Shown here piece by piece: positions 7,636 to 14,007 of a stretch of DNA of 25,812 nt. Below the pieces are notes generated by a model. That model did not search any database and was not told the origin of the DNA. It saw only the letters and a list, made by a program, of their open reading frames with translations. The position numbers were made by a program, and so were the translations under genes. Location: contig JAPYWU010000006.1 of the NCBI GenBank assembly GCA_028276205.1, positions 1 through 25,812 of the forward strand. Direction: 5' to 3'. Position 1 is the first letter of the stretch. Each line of letters opens with the position of its first letter. The DNA comes from Dictyoglomaceae bacterium (GTDB lineage: Bacteria; Dictyoglomota; Dictyoglomia; Dictyoglomales; Dictyoglomaceae).

Positions 7636-8648
7636 TGAAGGAGCTAATTAAAAAACTTACCACTACCCCTTCTCCCAGTGGAAGAGAAGAAAAGATAAAA
7701 CAGACCATATTAGAAGAATTACAAGGATATATTGATGGATATAAAATAGATAAATTAGGAAATCTTATTGTATGGAAAAAAGGTAAAAAAGAAGGAAAAA
7801 TTCTTTTGGATGCTCATATGGATGAAATAGGAGTCTTAGCCACTTATATAGATGAAAAGGGATTTATAAGAATTGAACCTATTGGAGGTATATCCCCTTA
7901 TAATCTTTTAGGAAGCAGTATTCAATTTCCTGATATAGAAGGATTTGTAGGAGTAGAAGGAGAAACCTCAGAAGAAATGGCTAAAAATATTAAAAACCTT
8001 GATTTTGATAAGATATTTATAGATATTGGAGTAAAAAGTAAAGAAGAAGCTGAAAGATTAGTCCCTCCTGGCACTTTTGGAGTTTATTCTTCCTCTTTTA
8101 GAGACCTTGGAGACCGTATAGTTTCAAAAGCTATGGATGATCGCATTGGTTGTGCTATTATTATTGAGGTATTTAAGAGATCAACTCCCATCTATGATTT
8201 ATATGGAAGTTTTTCAGTACAAGAAGAAGTTGGCCTTGTAGGTGCAAGTGTAGTAGCCTTTGATATACAACCAGACGTAGCTATAGCTGTAGATGTAACA
8301 GCTCATTCTGATACCCCAAAAGGATTAAAAAGAATATCTTTAGAACTTGGCAAAGGTCCTGCTATAAAGATAAAAGATAGCGCATCCATAAGTGATAGAA
8401 GACTTGTAGAAAAATTAAAGTATTTAGCAGAAAAAAATCAAATACCTTATCAAATTGAAATACTTCTAAGAGGAGGTACAAATGCTGCTGTACTTCAAAG
8501 GACAAAAGCAGGAATTATAGCAGGAACATTATCTATTCCAACAAGATATGTACACTCACCCCATGAAATGGTAGATATAATGGATGTAGAAAATGCTGTA
8601 AACTTACTTAAAATTTTTGTAGAATCAGAGGAATCTATAAACTTATAA
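7635..8648 (+). CDS. M42 family metallo-aminopeptidase, third of three
   Basis: A 337-residue M42 peptidase with AHMDEIGVLA, KAMDDRIGC, QEEVGLVGAS, VDVTAHSD, RGGTNAAVL and RYVHSPHE. It has the most canonical catalytic loop and HSPxE motif of the three. AAGGAGG at 7621-7627 precedes its ATG by 7 nt, and the start overlaps the previous stop. A strong hairpin begins 4 nt after its stop, so the operon is exactly these three peptidases. The neighbouring copies differ throughout and are old paralogues, not recent duplicates. In archaea, different M42 subunits have been reported to co-assemble into mixed TET particles; co-assembly here is an inference from the operon. Confidence 0.93.
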   Translation: MKELIKKLTTTPSPSGREEKIKQTILEELQGYIDGYKIDKLGNLIVWKKGKKEGKILLDAHMDEIGVLATYIDEKGFIRIEPIGGISPYNLLGSSIQFPDIEGFVGVEGETSEEMAKNIKNLDFDKIFIDIGVKSKEEAERLVPPGTFGVYSSSFRDLGDRIVSKAMDDRIGCAIIIEVFKRSTPIYDLYGSFSVQEEVGLVGASVVAFDIQPDVAIAVDVTAHSDTPKGLKRISLELGKGPAIKIKDSASISDRRLVEKLKYLAEKNQIPYQIEILLRGGTNAAVLQRTKAGIIAGTLSIPTRYVHSPHEMVDIMDVENAVNLLKIFVESEESINL

Positions 8649-8652
8649 AATA

Positions 8653-8687
8653 AAAAGGGGGGAATTATGATAAATTTCCCCCCTTTT
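8653..8687. terminator. Hairpin terminator after the M42 operon
   Basis: The arm AAAAGGGGGGAA (8653-8664) pairs perfectly with TTCCCCCCTTTT (8676-8687) around an 11-nt loop. The flanking A4/T4 gives a short U tract on both strands. It separates the peptidase operon from the XRE repressor promoter, which begins at 8695. Confidence 0.85.
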
Positions 8688-8694
8688 AAAACTA

Positions 8695-8723
8695 TTAACA
8701 AAAATAAAAATTATGCTTAAAAT
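8695..8723 (+). promoter_or_regulatory. Promoter predicting a leaderless repressor mRNA
   Basis: TTAACA (8695-8700) and TAAAAT (8718-8723) are separated by exactly 17 nt, with one mismatch to consensus in each hexamer. Initiation 7 nt after the -10 falls on 8730, the A of the repressor's ATG. No SD precedes that ATG. Confidence 0.6.
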
Positions 8724-8729
8724 ATTATC

Positions 8730-9047
8730 ATGAATGTGGGGAAGAGGATTAGAGAATTAAGAAAAAAGAAAAACCTTAAATTAGAAGACTTGGCTCAAAA
8801 GACAGGTCTCTCCCTATCTTATATATCCTTAGTAGAAAGAGGCCTAAAAAATCCATCACTAAAAGCTTTAGAAAAAATTGCAAAAGCCTTTAATGTACCC
8901 ACATCTTATCTCTTTTCAGGTGAAACTGAAGAAACCTTAGAAACCTTTCTAAGAGCTAACACCTCCTTAGATGAAGAAGAAAGAAAAATGATAATTCAGC
9001 TAATAAAATCATTAGAGAGTAGGAAAAATGTACGAGGATCTGACTAA
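8730..9047 (+). CDS. Small XRE-family HTH repressor
   Basis: A 105-residue DNA-binding protein. Residues about 5-62 form a Cro/CI-type helix-turn-helix (RIRELRKKKNLKLEDLAQKTGLSLSYISLVERGLKNPSLKALEKIAKAF); a charged helical tail (ETFLRANTSLDEEERKMIIQLIKSL) probably dimerises. MNVGKRIREL is a normal family N-terminus, so the ATG is credible despite the absence of an SD. The 3' end overlaps the ImmA/IrrE-type gene by 20 nt, so the two are cotranscribed and probably a pair. In known pairs (ImmR/ImmA of ICEBs1, DdrO/IrrE of Deinococcus) the protease inactivates the repressor to induce mobile-element or DNA-damage genes. No integrase is present here, which favours a host stress switch; this is inferred. 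Confidence 0.9.
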   Translation: MNVGKRIRELRKKKNLKLEDLAQKTGLSLSYISLVERGLKNPSLKALEKIAKAFNVPTSYLFSGETEETLETFLRANTSLDEEERKMIIQLIKSLESRKNVRGSD

Positions 9048-9456
9048 GGAAATCTTAGCTTATTTCTTTATAAAGAAGCCACCTGTAAAACCTGACGTAA
9101 TTGCCTATGGTTTAGGCTTCAATATAACATTTACAAAAGTTCCAACCCCCAAAATATCTGGAATAATTTATAATAAAGAAATAGTAATAAATTCATCCGA
9201 TCCTATAGTAAGACAGAGATTTTCCTTAGCTCACGAGTTAGGACACTATTTCCTTCATGATCAATCATCTTCCTTTCACAAATTTGATAAAGAGTATATA
9301 AGAAAAGAACAAGAAGCAGATTTATTTGCTGCATCTCTTCTAATGCCCCTATTTATGTTAGAGAATTATTTATATCTTCCGGTAGAGGAGATAGCCAAGA
9401 TATTTATTGTCTCAAGAAAAGCAGTAGAATTAAGATTAAAAGTCATAACAAGTTAA
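9028..9456 (+). CDS. ImmA/IrrE family zinc metallopeptidase
   Basis: A 142-residue protein with the ImmA/IrrE (COG2856-type) active site: HELGHYFLH (HExxH) preceded by RQRFSLA, and the third ligand in EQEADLFAASLLMP. The N-terminal region (VIAYGLGFNITFTKVPTPKISGIIYNKEIVINS) has the expected beta-sheet pattern. It lacks the extra C-terminal sensor domain of Deinococcus IrrE and is a minimal version. It starts inside the last 20 nt of the XRE repressor gene, with only a weak SD (AGGAAAA, directly before the ATG), so translation is probably coupled. Expected role: regulated cleavage of its partner repressor. Direct targets and inducing signal are unknown. Confidence 0.9.
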   Translation: MYEDLTKEILAYFFIKKPPVKPDVIAYGLGFNITFTKVPTPKISGIIYNKEIVINSSDPIVRQRFSLAHELGHYFLHDQSSSFHKFDKEYIRKEQEADLFAASLLMPLFMLENYLYLPVEEIAKIFIVSRKAVELRLKVITS

Positions 9457-9501
9457 TTTAATCCTTATTTTCCAATTATTTAAAACTTCTTTAAAGATAT
9501 C

Positions 9502-9531
9502 TTGACAAATTTAACATTACCTTAATATACT
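9502..9531 (+). promoter_or_regulatory. Strong promoter reading into the decayed region
   Basis: A perfect TTGACA (9502-9507) is followed after 18 nt by TATACT (9526-9531). Expected initiation near 9538 is just upstream of two palindromic operators. No intact gene starts within the next 400 nt, so the promoter is orphaned or drives decayed genes and possibly the Glucodextran_C/GH57 genes downstream. The whole gap 9457-9957 holds this promoter, the operators, two remnants and a hairpin. Confidence 0.6.
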
Positions 9532-9542
9532 ATTTTTGTTAT

Positions 9543-9586
9543 TAACACGTGTAAAGTTTTTTATTTAAAATAATTAACACGTGTTA
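9543..9586. promoter_or_regulatory. Pair of CACGTG palindromic operators, 32 bp apart
   Basis: TAACACGTGTAA (9543-9554, one mismatched pair) and TAACACGTGTTA (9575-9586, perfect 12-bp palindrome) share the 11-base TTAACACGTGT. Their centres are 32 bp apart, close to three helical turns, so a dimeric repressor would bind both on the same DNA face just downstream of the transcription start. A palindrome with central CpG fits the LacI family, though other regulators are possible. No intact LacI-type gene is in the window. Confidence 0.6.
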
Positions 9587-9587
9587 T

Positions 9588-9662
9588 AAGGAGGTGATAA
9601 AAAAAGATCACATTAAAGAAACAAAACATAACGCTTCTTCAGTCTCTAAAAATTTAAACTAA
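9588..9662 (+). pseudogene. Orphan ribosome site with a possible degenerate LacI-type HTH start
   Basis: A near-ideal SD (AAGGAGGTGAT, from 9588) is followed at correct spacing by AAG at 9604-9606, not a start codon, then ATCACATTAAAG. From the GTG inside the SD (9594), the only open reading is 22 codons, containing HIKETKHNASSVSKNLN. This faintly resembles the IKDIAKHANVSxSTVSKxLN recognition region of LacI repressors with a few residues missing. If real, it is the stump of an autoregulated lacI-type gene whose start codon and most of whose body are lost. The similarity is short and could be chance. Confidence 0.3.
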
Positions 9663-9897
9663 AAGGGGGAATAAAGTCTGGATATATCTAAAACCAAGCT
9701 ATAAATTATCAAAAGATGTAACATTATCAGGTATTTATCAATACAAAAAGATAGGAGATACAGAGACCCATACTACCTATTACGTAAGCTTAGGTTTCAA
9801 CAATGCTACATTATATTTTGGAAATGCTCCATCAGAAGAGGGAGCAACCTGTGATTTTGTAAAACAAATCGGAGCAAGTATTTCCTTTGATTTCTAA
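9658..9897 (+). pseudogene. C-terminal remnant of an outer-membrane beta-barrel-like protein
   Basis: An open frame of 79 codons lacks any ATG, GTG or TTG and has an in-frame TAA at 9655-9657 just upstream. The peptide contains alternating polar/hydrophobic strands (VWIYLKPSYKLS, VTLSGIYQYKK, HTTYYVSLGFN, ATLYFGNAP) and ends KQIGASISFDF, with the terminal Phe typical of outer-membrane barrels. At its left edge, AAAGGGGGAATAAAG (9662-9676) copies the SD and spacer style of the gene at 9958 (AAAGGGGGTATAAAG then ATG), but here the start codon is missing. This looks like a deletion that removed the start, signal peptide and most strands and left the SD and the last three or four strands. Which barrel family it came from cannot be said. 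Confidence 0.6.
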
Positions 9898-9910
9898 AAT
9901 TGAAAATAAA

Positions 9911-9940
9911 AAGGTGGGGGAGCTTGCTCTCCCCCACCTT
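9911..9940. terminator. Long hairpin without a downstream U tract on the plus strand
   Basis: AAGGTGGGGGAG (9911-9922) pairs perfectly over 12 bp with CTCCCCCACCTT (9929-9940) around CTTGCT. On the minus strand it is followed by TTTTTATTTTC, a good terminator tail. On the plus strand it runs into ATAAAGGGGG, the ribosome site of the next gene. It may end the beta-barrel unit, protect its 3' end, or control the downstream SD. Confidence 0.6.
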
Positions 9941-9957
9941 ATAAAGGGGGTATAAAG

Positions 9958-10761
9958 ATGAAAAGATATCTTATTTTAGTCTTCTTAATTCTTCTTTCCT
10001 CTACTCTTTTTGGGGAATCTATAAAATATCCATTAGTTTTCAATGACCCTGTAAATGATGATAAAGGACCTGGAACATATGTATATCCAACAGATGCTGT
10101 CTTTAAACCTGGAAGTTTTGATTTAACAAAAGTCGTAATTGATGCGGATAATGAAAATGTATACTTTAAAATTTCTTTTAGAGTTCCCATTGAAAATCCA
10201 TGGGGAAGCCCTCTTGGTCTTTCTATCCAAACTATTCATATTTATATTGATAAAGATGGAAAAGAAAATTCAGGTTTTAGAGATTTTATCCCAGGAGTAA
10301 GAGCCCAAACCACTCCCAAAAGTGCTTGGGATATAGCTATATTGGTAGAGGGTTGGCCTACCGAATTAAAAGCTTCTGTAAAATCTTCAGCACCTTAAAT
10401 GTATAAAGCCTGTATATTTCCTGCAAAGGGTGTAAGTGTGGAAGGAAATACCATTATAATTCCTGTACCTAAAAAGAGTTTAGGCGGAGATTTTGAGAAA
10501 GGTTGGGGTTTTCAAGTTTTAATCCTTGGCCAAGAAGGTTTTCCAACTCAAGATCCTGTATCATGCAGAATTAGAGAAGTATTATCTTCCCCACAACAAT
10601 GGAGATTTGGTGGTGGTGATGATTTCTATGGAGATCCAAATATTATTGATATGTTAGATTATGAAGGGATAAATCAATATGAAGTATTAAGCAAATATAA
10701 AAGTGATGCAAAATATGAGAAAAACGTATATGCACAAATACCCTTCATATATGTGAAATAA
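9958..10761 (+). pseudogene. Secreted Glucodextran_C-type carbohydrate-associated protein, split by an in-frame TAA
   Basis: A signal peptide (MKRYLILVFLILLSSTLFGES) starts a 146-codon frame ending at TAA 10396-10398. ATG 10399 follows immediately in the same frame and runs 120 more codons. Joined, the roughly 267 codons align end to end with the C-terminal module of the GH57 protein at 10780: DPxxDDxGxGxYxYPTxxVFKPGxFD, ENPWGSPxGxSxQTI, TIIIPVP and QWRFGGGDDFYGDPNIID are shared. The missing residue lies in a variable stretch where one A-to-T change (AAA to TAA) would suffice. AAAGGGGG at 9943-9950 lies 7 nt before the first ATG; the second ATG has no SD. Either this is a young pseudogene, or the two halves are made by reinitiation at TAAATG and assemble. 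A sequencing error is also possible. Confidence 0.75.
10595..10653 (+). repeat. 59-nt direct repeat, copy 1 (in the split gene)
   Basis: This stretch is identical, base for base, to 13730-13788 in the GH57 gene. It encodes QWRFGGGDDFYGDPNIIDM in both. The flanking bases and the rest of the two homologous modules differ at many synonymous and non-synonymous sites. Confidence 0.9.
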
Positions 10762-10779
10762 TTAGGAGGGAAATTGTCT

Positions 10780-13700
10780 ATGAGAAAACTGTATTTAATC
10801 TTTTTATGTTTAATACTTTTTATTAGCATAGGATTCTCTGAAAATGTAACACAAATACCAGTAAACCCATATATATCTAATGTAAAAAAAGTGGAAAAAC
10901 CATTATATTTAGCCATAATATGGCATAATCATCAACCTTTATATTATGATCCAGTTGAGAATATAAATATAATGCCATGGGTCAGAATGCATGCGATAAA
11001 AGATTATTATGATATGGCATATATACTAAAAAATTATCCTCAGATTAAAGCTAATTTCAATATGGTCCCCTCCCTCATATATCAATTAGATCTATATGCC
11101 AATAAAGGCTTAAAAGACAAATACTTAATTCTTACGGAGAAACCTGCTGATGAACTAACTCCAGAAGATAAGGACTTTATTTTGAGAAGATTCTTTGATG
11201 TAAATTGGGATAGAATAATAAAAAGATTCCCAAGATACTGGGAACTCCTAAATAAAAGAGGACAGTCTATAGACGATAATGTTATTTCAAAAGCAATTCA
11301 AAGCTTTACAGTTCAAGATTTCAGAGATCTTCAAGTTTGGTTTAATTTGGCATGGTTTGATCCTGATTTTCAAACATATGACAAAGACCTATCAAGATTA
11401 ATACAAAAGGGAAAAGACTTTTCGGAAGAAGACAAAAAAATAGTAATTAATAAGCAATACCAAATAATGTCTGAAATCATGAAGTTATATTCAGAATTAC
11501 AAAAAAACAAACAGATAGAAGTTGCTACCACGCCATTCTTCCATCCTATAATGCCTCTATTATATAACATTAAATCTGCAAAAGAGGCAGTACAAGATAT
11601 TAAGATACCAGATTTAAATATCAGTTATCCAGAGGATGTAGATGCCCAATTAAAAATGGCAGTAAATTATTATAAGAAATACTTCAAAGACAATCCAAAA
11701 GGTTTGTGGCCCTCTGAAGGTTCTGTAAGCCAAGAGATCATTCCTTCCGTAGTAAATAATGGCTTTCAATGGATGGCAAGTGATGAGGATGTTTTAGCAA
11801 AGTCCTTAGGTGTACCTATTACAAGAGATTCTAAGGGTAACGTCACAAATCCAGATGTTCTTTATAAACCATATATCGTAGAAGAACAAGGCAAAAAACT
11901 ATATATGGTATTCAGAGATAAAAATTTATCAGACAAAATTGGATTTGTCTATAGTGGAATGAAGGGTACTAACGCTGCTAAAGACTTTATAAATTATTTG
12001 GAGAATATTTATGAAAAGACAAAAGATAAAAAAGGACCATACTTGGTAACAGTAATCTTAGATGGAGAAAATTGTTGGGAATATTACGAAAATGATGGAA
12101 AAGAGTTTTTAAATTCACTGTATAAATTATTATCCGATAATCCTTATATTGAGACCGTAAGAATATCAGACTTTTTAAACAAATTCCCACCTAAAGATAA
12201 AATCAACAGATTACATGCTGGATCTTGGATTGATGGTACTTTCCTAACTTGGATAGGAGAAAATGAAGAAAATAAAGCATGGGAACTATTAGATAAGACC
12301 AGAACAAACCTAATATATGAAACAGTTAAACAAAAAAAGACAATATCACCAATTCTAAATCCAGATAACTTAAAATCAGATTTAGAAAAAGCATGGTTTG
12401 AATTATATGCAGCAGAAGGAAGCGATTGGTTCTGGTGGTATGGAGATGATCAGGATTCCACCAATGATATTGCTTTTGATGAGTTATTCAGAAAACATTT
12501 AATAAACATATACAAATTAATTAAGAAAGAAATTCCACCAGATTTATATTTACCTATAGTAAAGATAGGAGAAGAAAAACCCATTCAAAGCTTACAAAGA
12601 AAATTTACCCCAAAGATTGATGGAAAAATAGAACCCCAAGATGAATGGAAAGATTCTGCTATATACAATGTAAAAATTGGAACAGGTACATTTACAAAAC
12701 CAGGTAAATTCTTAGAAAGATTATATTTAGGCTTAGACAATGATGCTCTCTATTTCTTGATTGAAAGTAAAGAAAATCTAAAAAACCTTCTTGGAAAACC
12801 TTATTATTTAGGCATTTACTTCTCCAACCCATACATAAAAGAAATAAATGTTTATCCAAGAAATTCAGATAAAAGCTTAGGTTATGGTATAGGTTATGAA
12901 ATATTAATAGATTTATCACAAATAAAAGATCTTGGAGAAATAGAAGCATCTCTAAATCAAGCCTTAGGTAATAATCAATGGAAAGAAATATCAAAAATCA
13001 AAGGAGGAATATCTGAGAAGTATGTGGAAATAGGAATACCATTCAAGTCTATGAAGTTACAAGGCAGAGATCAAGTTGCAATCAATGTAATCTTTGGTTC
13101 AGATAAGCCAGAAGATATAGTTCCTTATTATATTCCCATTTATATAACAGTACCAGAAGCAAAATTAGACGTAGTTTATTTCTCAATCGATGATCCCCAA
13201 GGAGATGATTACGGTTGGGGAAGTATAGTTTATCCTACTGCTCCAGTATTTAAACCTGGAGTTTTTGACATAATACATGTTGAGATGGGAAAAAGTAAAG
13301 AAGATATAGTATTCAGGATAAAAATCAGAGGAGATCTTGAAAATCCATGGGGTTCACCTACAGGGATTTCTGTACAAACAATTGATATTTATATTAATGA
13401 TGGAAAAAATGGTCCGTACTATTATCAAGCATTACCTGGGAGACAAGCTAATATATCTGAAGGATGGAATAAAGCTATTTGGGCAGAAGGATGGATTCAA
13501 GAATTAATAATACCTGTTTTAAACGAAAAGGGAAAAGTAGAATTAAAGGAAATTAAAGGAGTGGTACAAGTAACAGCAGATCCTACAGAAAGAACTATAA
13601 TAATCTCAGTACCAGAAAAATATTTAGGTACTGTAGATCCAAATTGGAAGATACTCATAATAATGTGCGGACAAGAAGGGTATCCAAGGCCGGGAAGTTG

Positions 13701-13911
13701 GAGAGTAAGAGAGGTGGAAGAAACAGCAAAACAATGGAGATTTGGTGGTGGTGATGATTTCTATGGAGATCCAAATATTATTGATATGATAGTTCCTCCT
13801 GGAATAAAACAAGAAGATATATTGTCTAAATGGAAAAGCAGTGATGAGGAAGAAGAAAACGTATATGTAGATCTACCCTTGATCCCTCTTAGGGTTTTAA
13901 TGCATCAATAA
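10780..13911 (+). CDS. Secreted GH57 amylopullulanase-like glycoside hydrolase
   Basis: The ATG at 10780 (1043 residues) is preferred over an in-frame TTG at 10774 because AGGAGGG at 10764-10770 is 9 nt from the ATG. A signal peptide (MRKLYLIFLCLILFISIGFS) directs export. The GH57 catalytic domain spans about residues 40-470: HNHQP at 49-53, GLWPSEGSV with the predicted nucleophile E313, WMASDEDV, and VILDGENCWE with the predicted acid/base D428. Residues about 470-595 continue the family's helical region. A CBM9/DOMON-like domain follows (from about 610, PKIDGKIEPQDEWKDS), then a Glucodextran_C-type module (about 800-1025) homologous to the upstream split gene. The enzyme should hydrolyse alpha-1,4 and perhaps alpha-1,6 bonds of starch, glycogen or pullulan outside the cytoplasm. 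Exact specificity is inferred from architecture. Confidence 0.9.
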   Translation: MRKLYLIFLCLILFISIGFSENVTQIPVNPYISNVKKVEKPLYLAIIWHNHQPLYYDPVENINIMPWVRMHAIKDYYDMAYILKNYPQIKANFNMVPSLIYQLDLYANKGLKDKYLILTEKPADELTPEDKDFILRRFFDVNWDRIIKRFPRYWELLNKRGQSIDDNVISKAIQSFTVQDFRDLQVWFNLAWFDPDFQTYDKDLSRLIQKGKDFSEEDKKIVINKQYQIMSEIMKLYSELQKNKQIEVATTPFFHPIMPLLYNIKSAKEAVQDIKIPDLNISYPEDVDAQLKMAVNYYKKYFKDNPKGLWPSEGSVSQEIIPSVVNNGFQWMASDEDVLAKSLGVPITRDSKGNVTNPDVLYKPYIVEEQGKKLYMVFRDKNLSDKIGFVYSGMKGTNAAKDFINYLENIYEKTKDKKGPYLVTVILDGENCWEYYENDGKEFLNSLYKLLSDNPYIETVRISDFLNKFPPKDKINRLHAGSWIDGTFLTWIGENEENKAWELLDKTRTNLIYETVKQKKTISPILNPDNLKSDLEKAWFELYAAEGSDWFWWYGDDQDSTNDIAFDELFRKHLINIYKLIKKEIPPDLYLPIVKIGEEKPIQSLQRKFTPKIDGKIEPQDEWKDSAIYNVKIGTGTFTKPGKFLERLYLGLDNDALYFLIESKENLKNLLGKPYYLGIYFSNPYIKEINVYPRNSDKSLGYGIGYEILIDLSQIKDLGEIEASLNQALGNNQWKEISKIKGGISEKYVEIGIPFKSMKLQGRDQVAINVIFGSDKPEDIVPYYIPIYITVPEAKLDVVYFSIDDPQGDDYGWGSIVYPTAPVFKPGVFDIIHVEMGKSKEDIVFRIKIRGDLENPWGSPTGISVQTIDIYINDGKNGPYYYQALPGRQANISEGWNKAIWAEGWIQELIIPVLNEKGKVELKEIKGVVQVTADPTERTIIISVPEKYLGTVDPNWKILIIMCGQEGYPRPGSWRVREVEETAKQWRFGGGDDFYGDPNIIDMIVPPGIKQEDILSKWKSSDEEEENVYVDLPLIPLRVLMHQ
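13730..13788 (+). repeat. 59-nt direct repeat, copy 2 (in the GH57 gene)
   Basis: Identical to 10595-10653; see copy 1. It lies near the 3' end of the GH57 gene, in its C-terminal module, about 3.1 kb downstream of copy 1 and in the same orientation. Confidence 0.9.
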
Positions 13912-13944
13912 TAAGAAGGAGGGGTATTGTTCCCCTCCTTCTTA
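13912..13944 (+). terminator. 13-bp hairpin directly after the GH57 stop
   Basis: TAAGAAGGAGGGG (13912-13924) pairs with CCCCTCCTTCTTA (13932-13944) around a 7-nt loop, beginning one base after the stop codon. The tail is CCAATTTATCC, with no U tract, so it is a weak classical terminator or a 3'-end stabiliser. Confidence 0.6.
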
Positions 13945-13967
13945 CCAATTTATCCTCTTTTTACATC

Positions 13968-13996
13968 TTCACAAAAAAAACAATTAGATATAAAAT
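13968..13996 (+). promoter_or_regulatory. Candidate promoter of the ABC exporter genes, near-leaderless
   Basis: TTCACA (13968-13973) and TAAAAT (13991-13996) are 17 nt apart. Predicted initiation near 14003 leaves about 5 nt before the ATG at 14008, which has only a T-rich stretch and no SD upstream. Confidence 0.5.
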
Positions 13997-14007
13997 TATT
14001 TTTTGTT

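Noticed and set aside
5624..8648. M42 genes as recent tandem duplicates
   Set aside because: The three proteins differ across their length and no long identical DNA tracts were noticed, unlike the GH5 and Glucodextran_C pairs.
9542..9586. CRISPR or short tandem array
   Set aside because: There are only two copies of an 11-base palindromic element next to a promoter; this fits operators, not an array.
8730..9897. Integrated element or prophage suggested by the XRE/ImmA pair and decayed genes
   Set aside because: No integrase, transposase, attachment repeats or phage structural genes are seen, and base composition looks like the neighbours.
10396..10398. Recoding of the in-frame stop as selenocysteine or pyrrolysine
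   Set aside because: The codon is TAA; known recoding uses TGA or TAG, and no recoding structure or catalytic need is apparent.
10774..10779. TTG start two codons upstream of the GH57 ATG
   Set aside because: It lies too close to the AGGAGGG site; the ATG at 10780 has better spacing and starts the signal peptide normally.
13927..14007. N-terminal extension of the first ABC exporter subunit from TTG 13927
   Set aside because: The extension starts in the loop of the post-GH57 hairpin, has no SD and does not resemble exporter N-termini.
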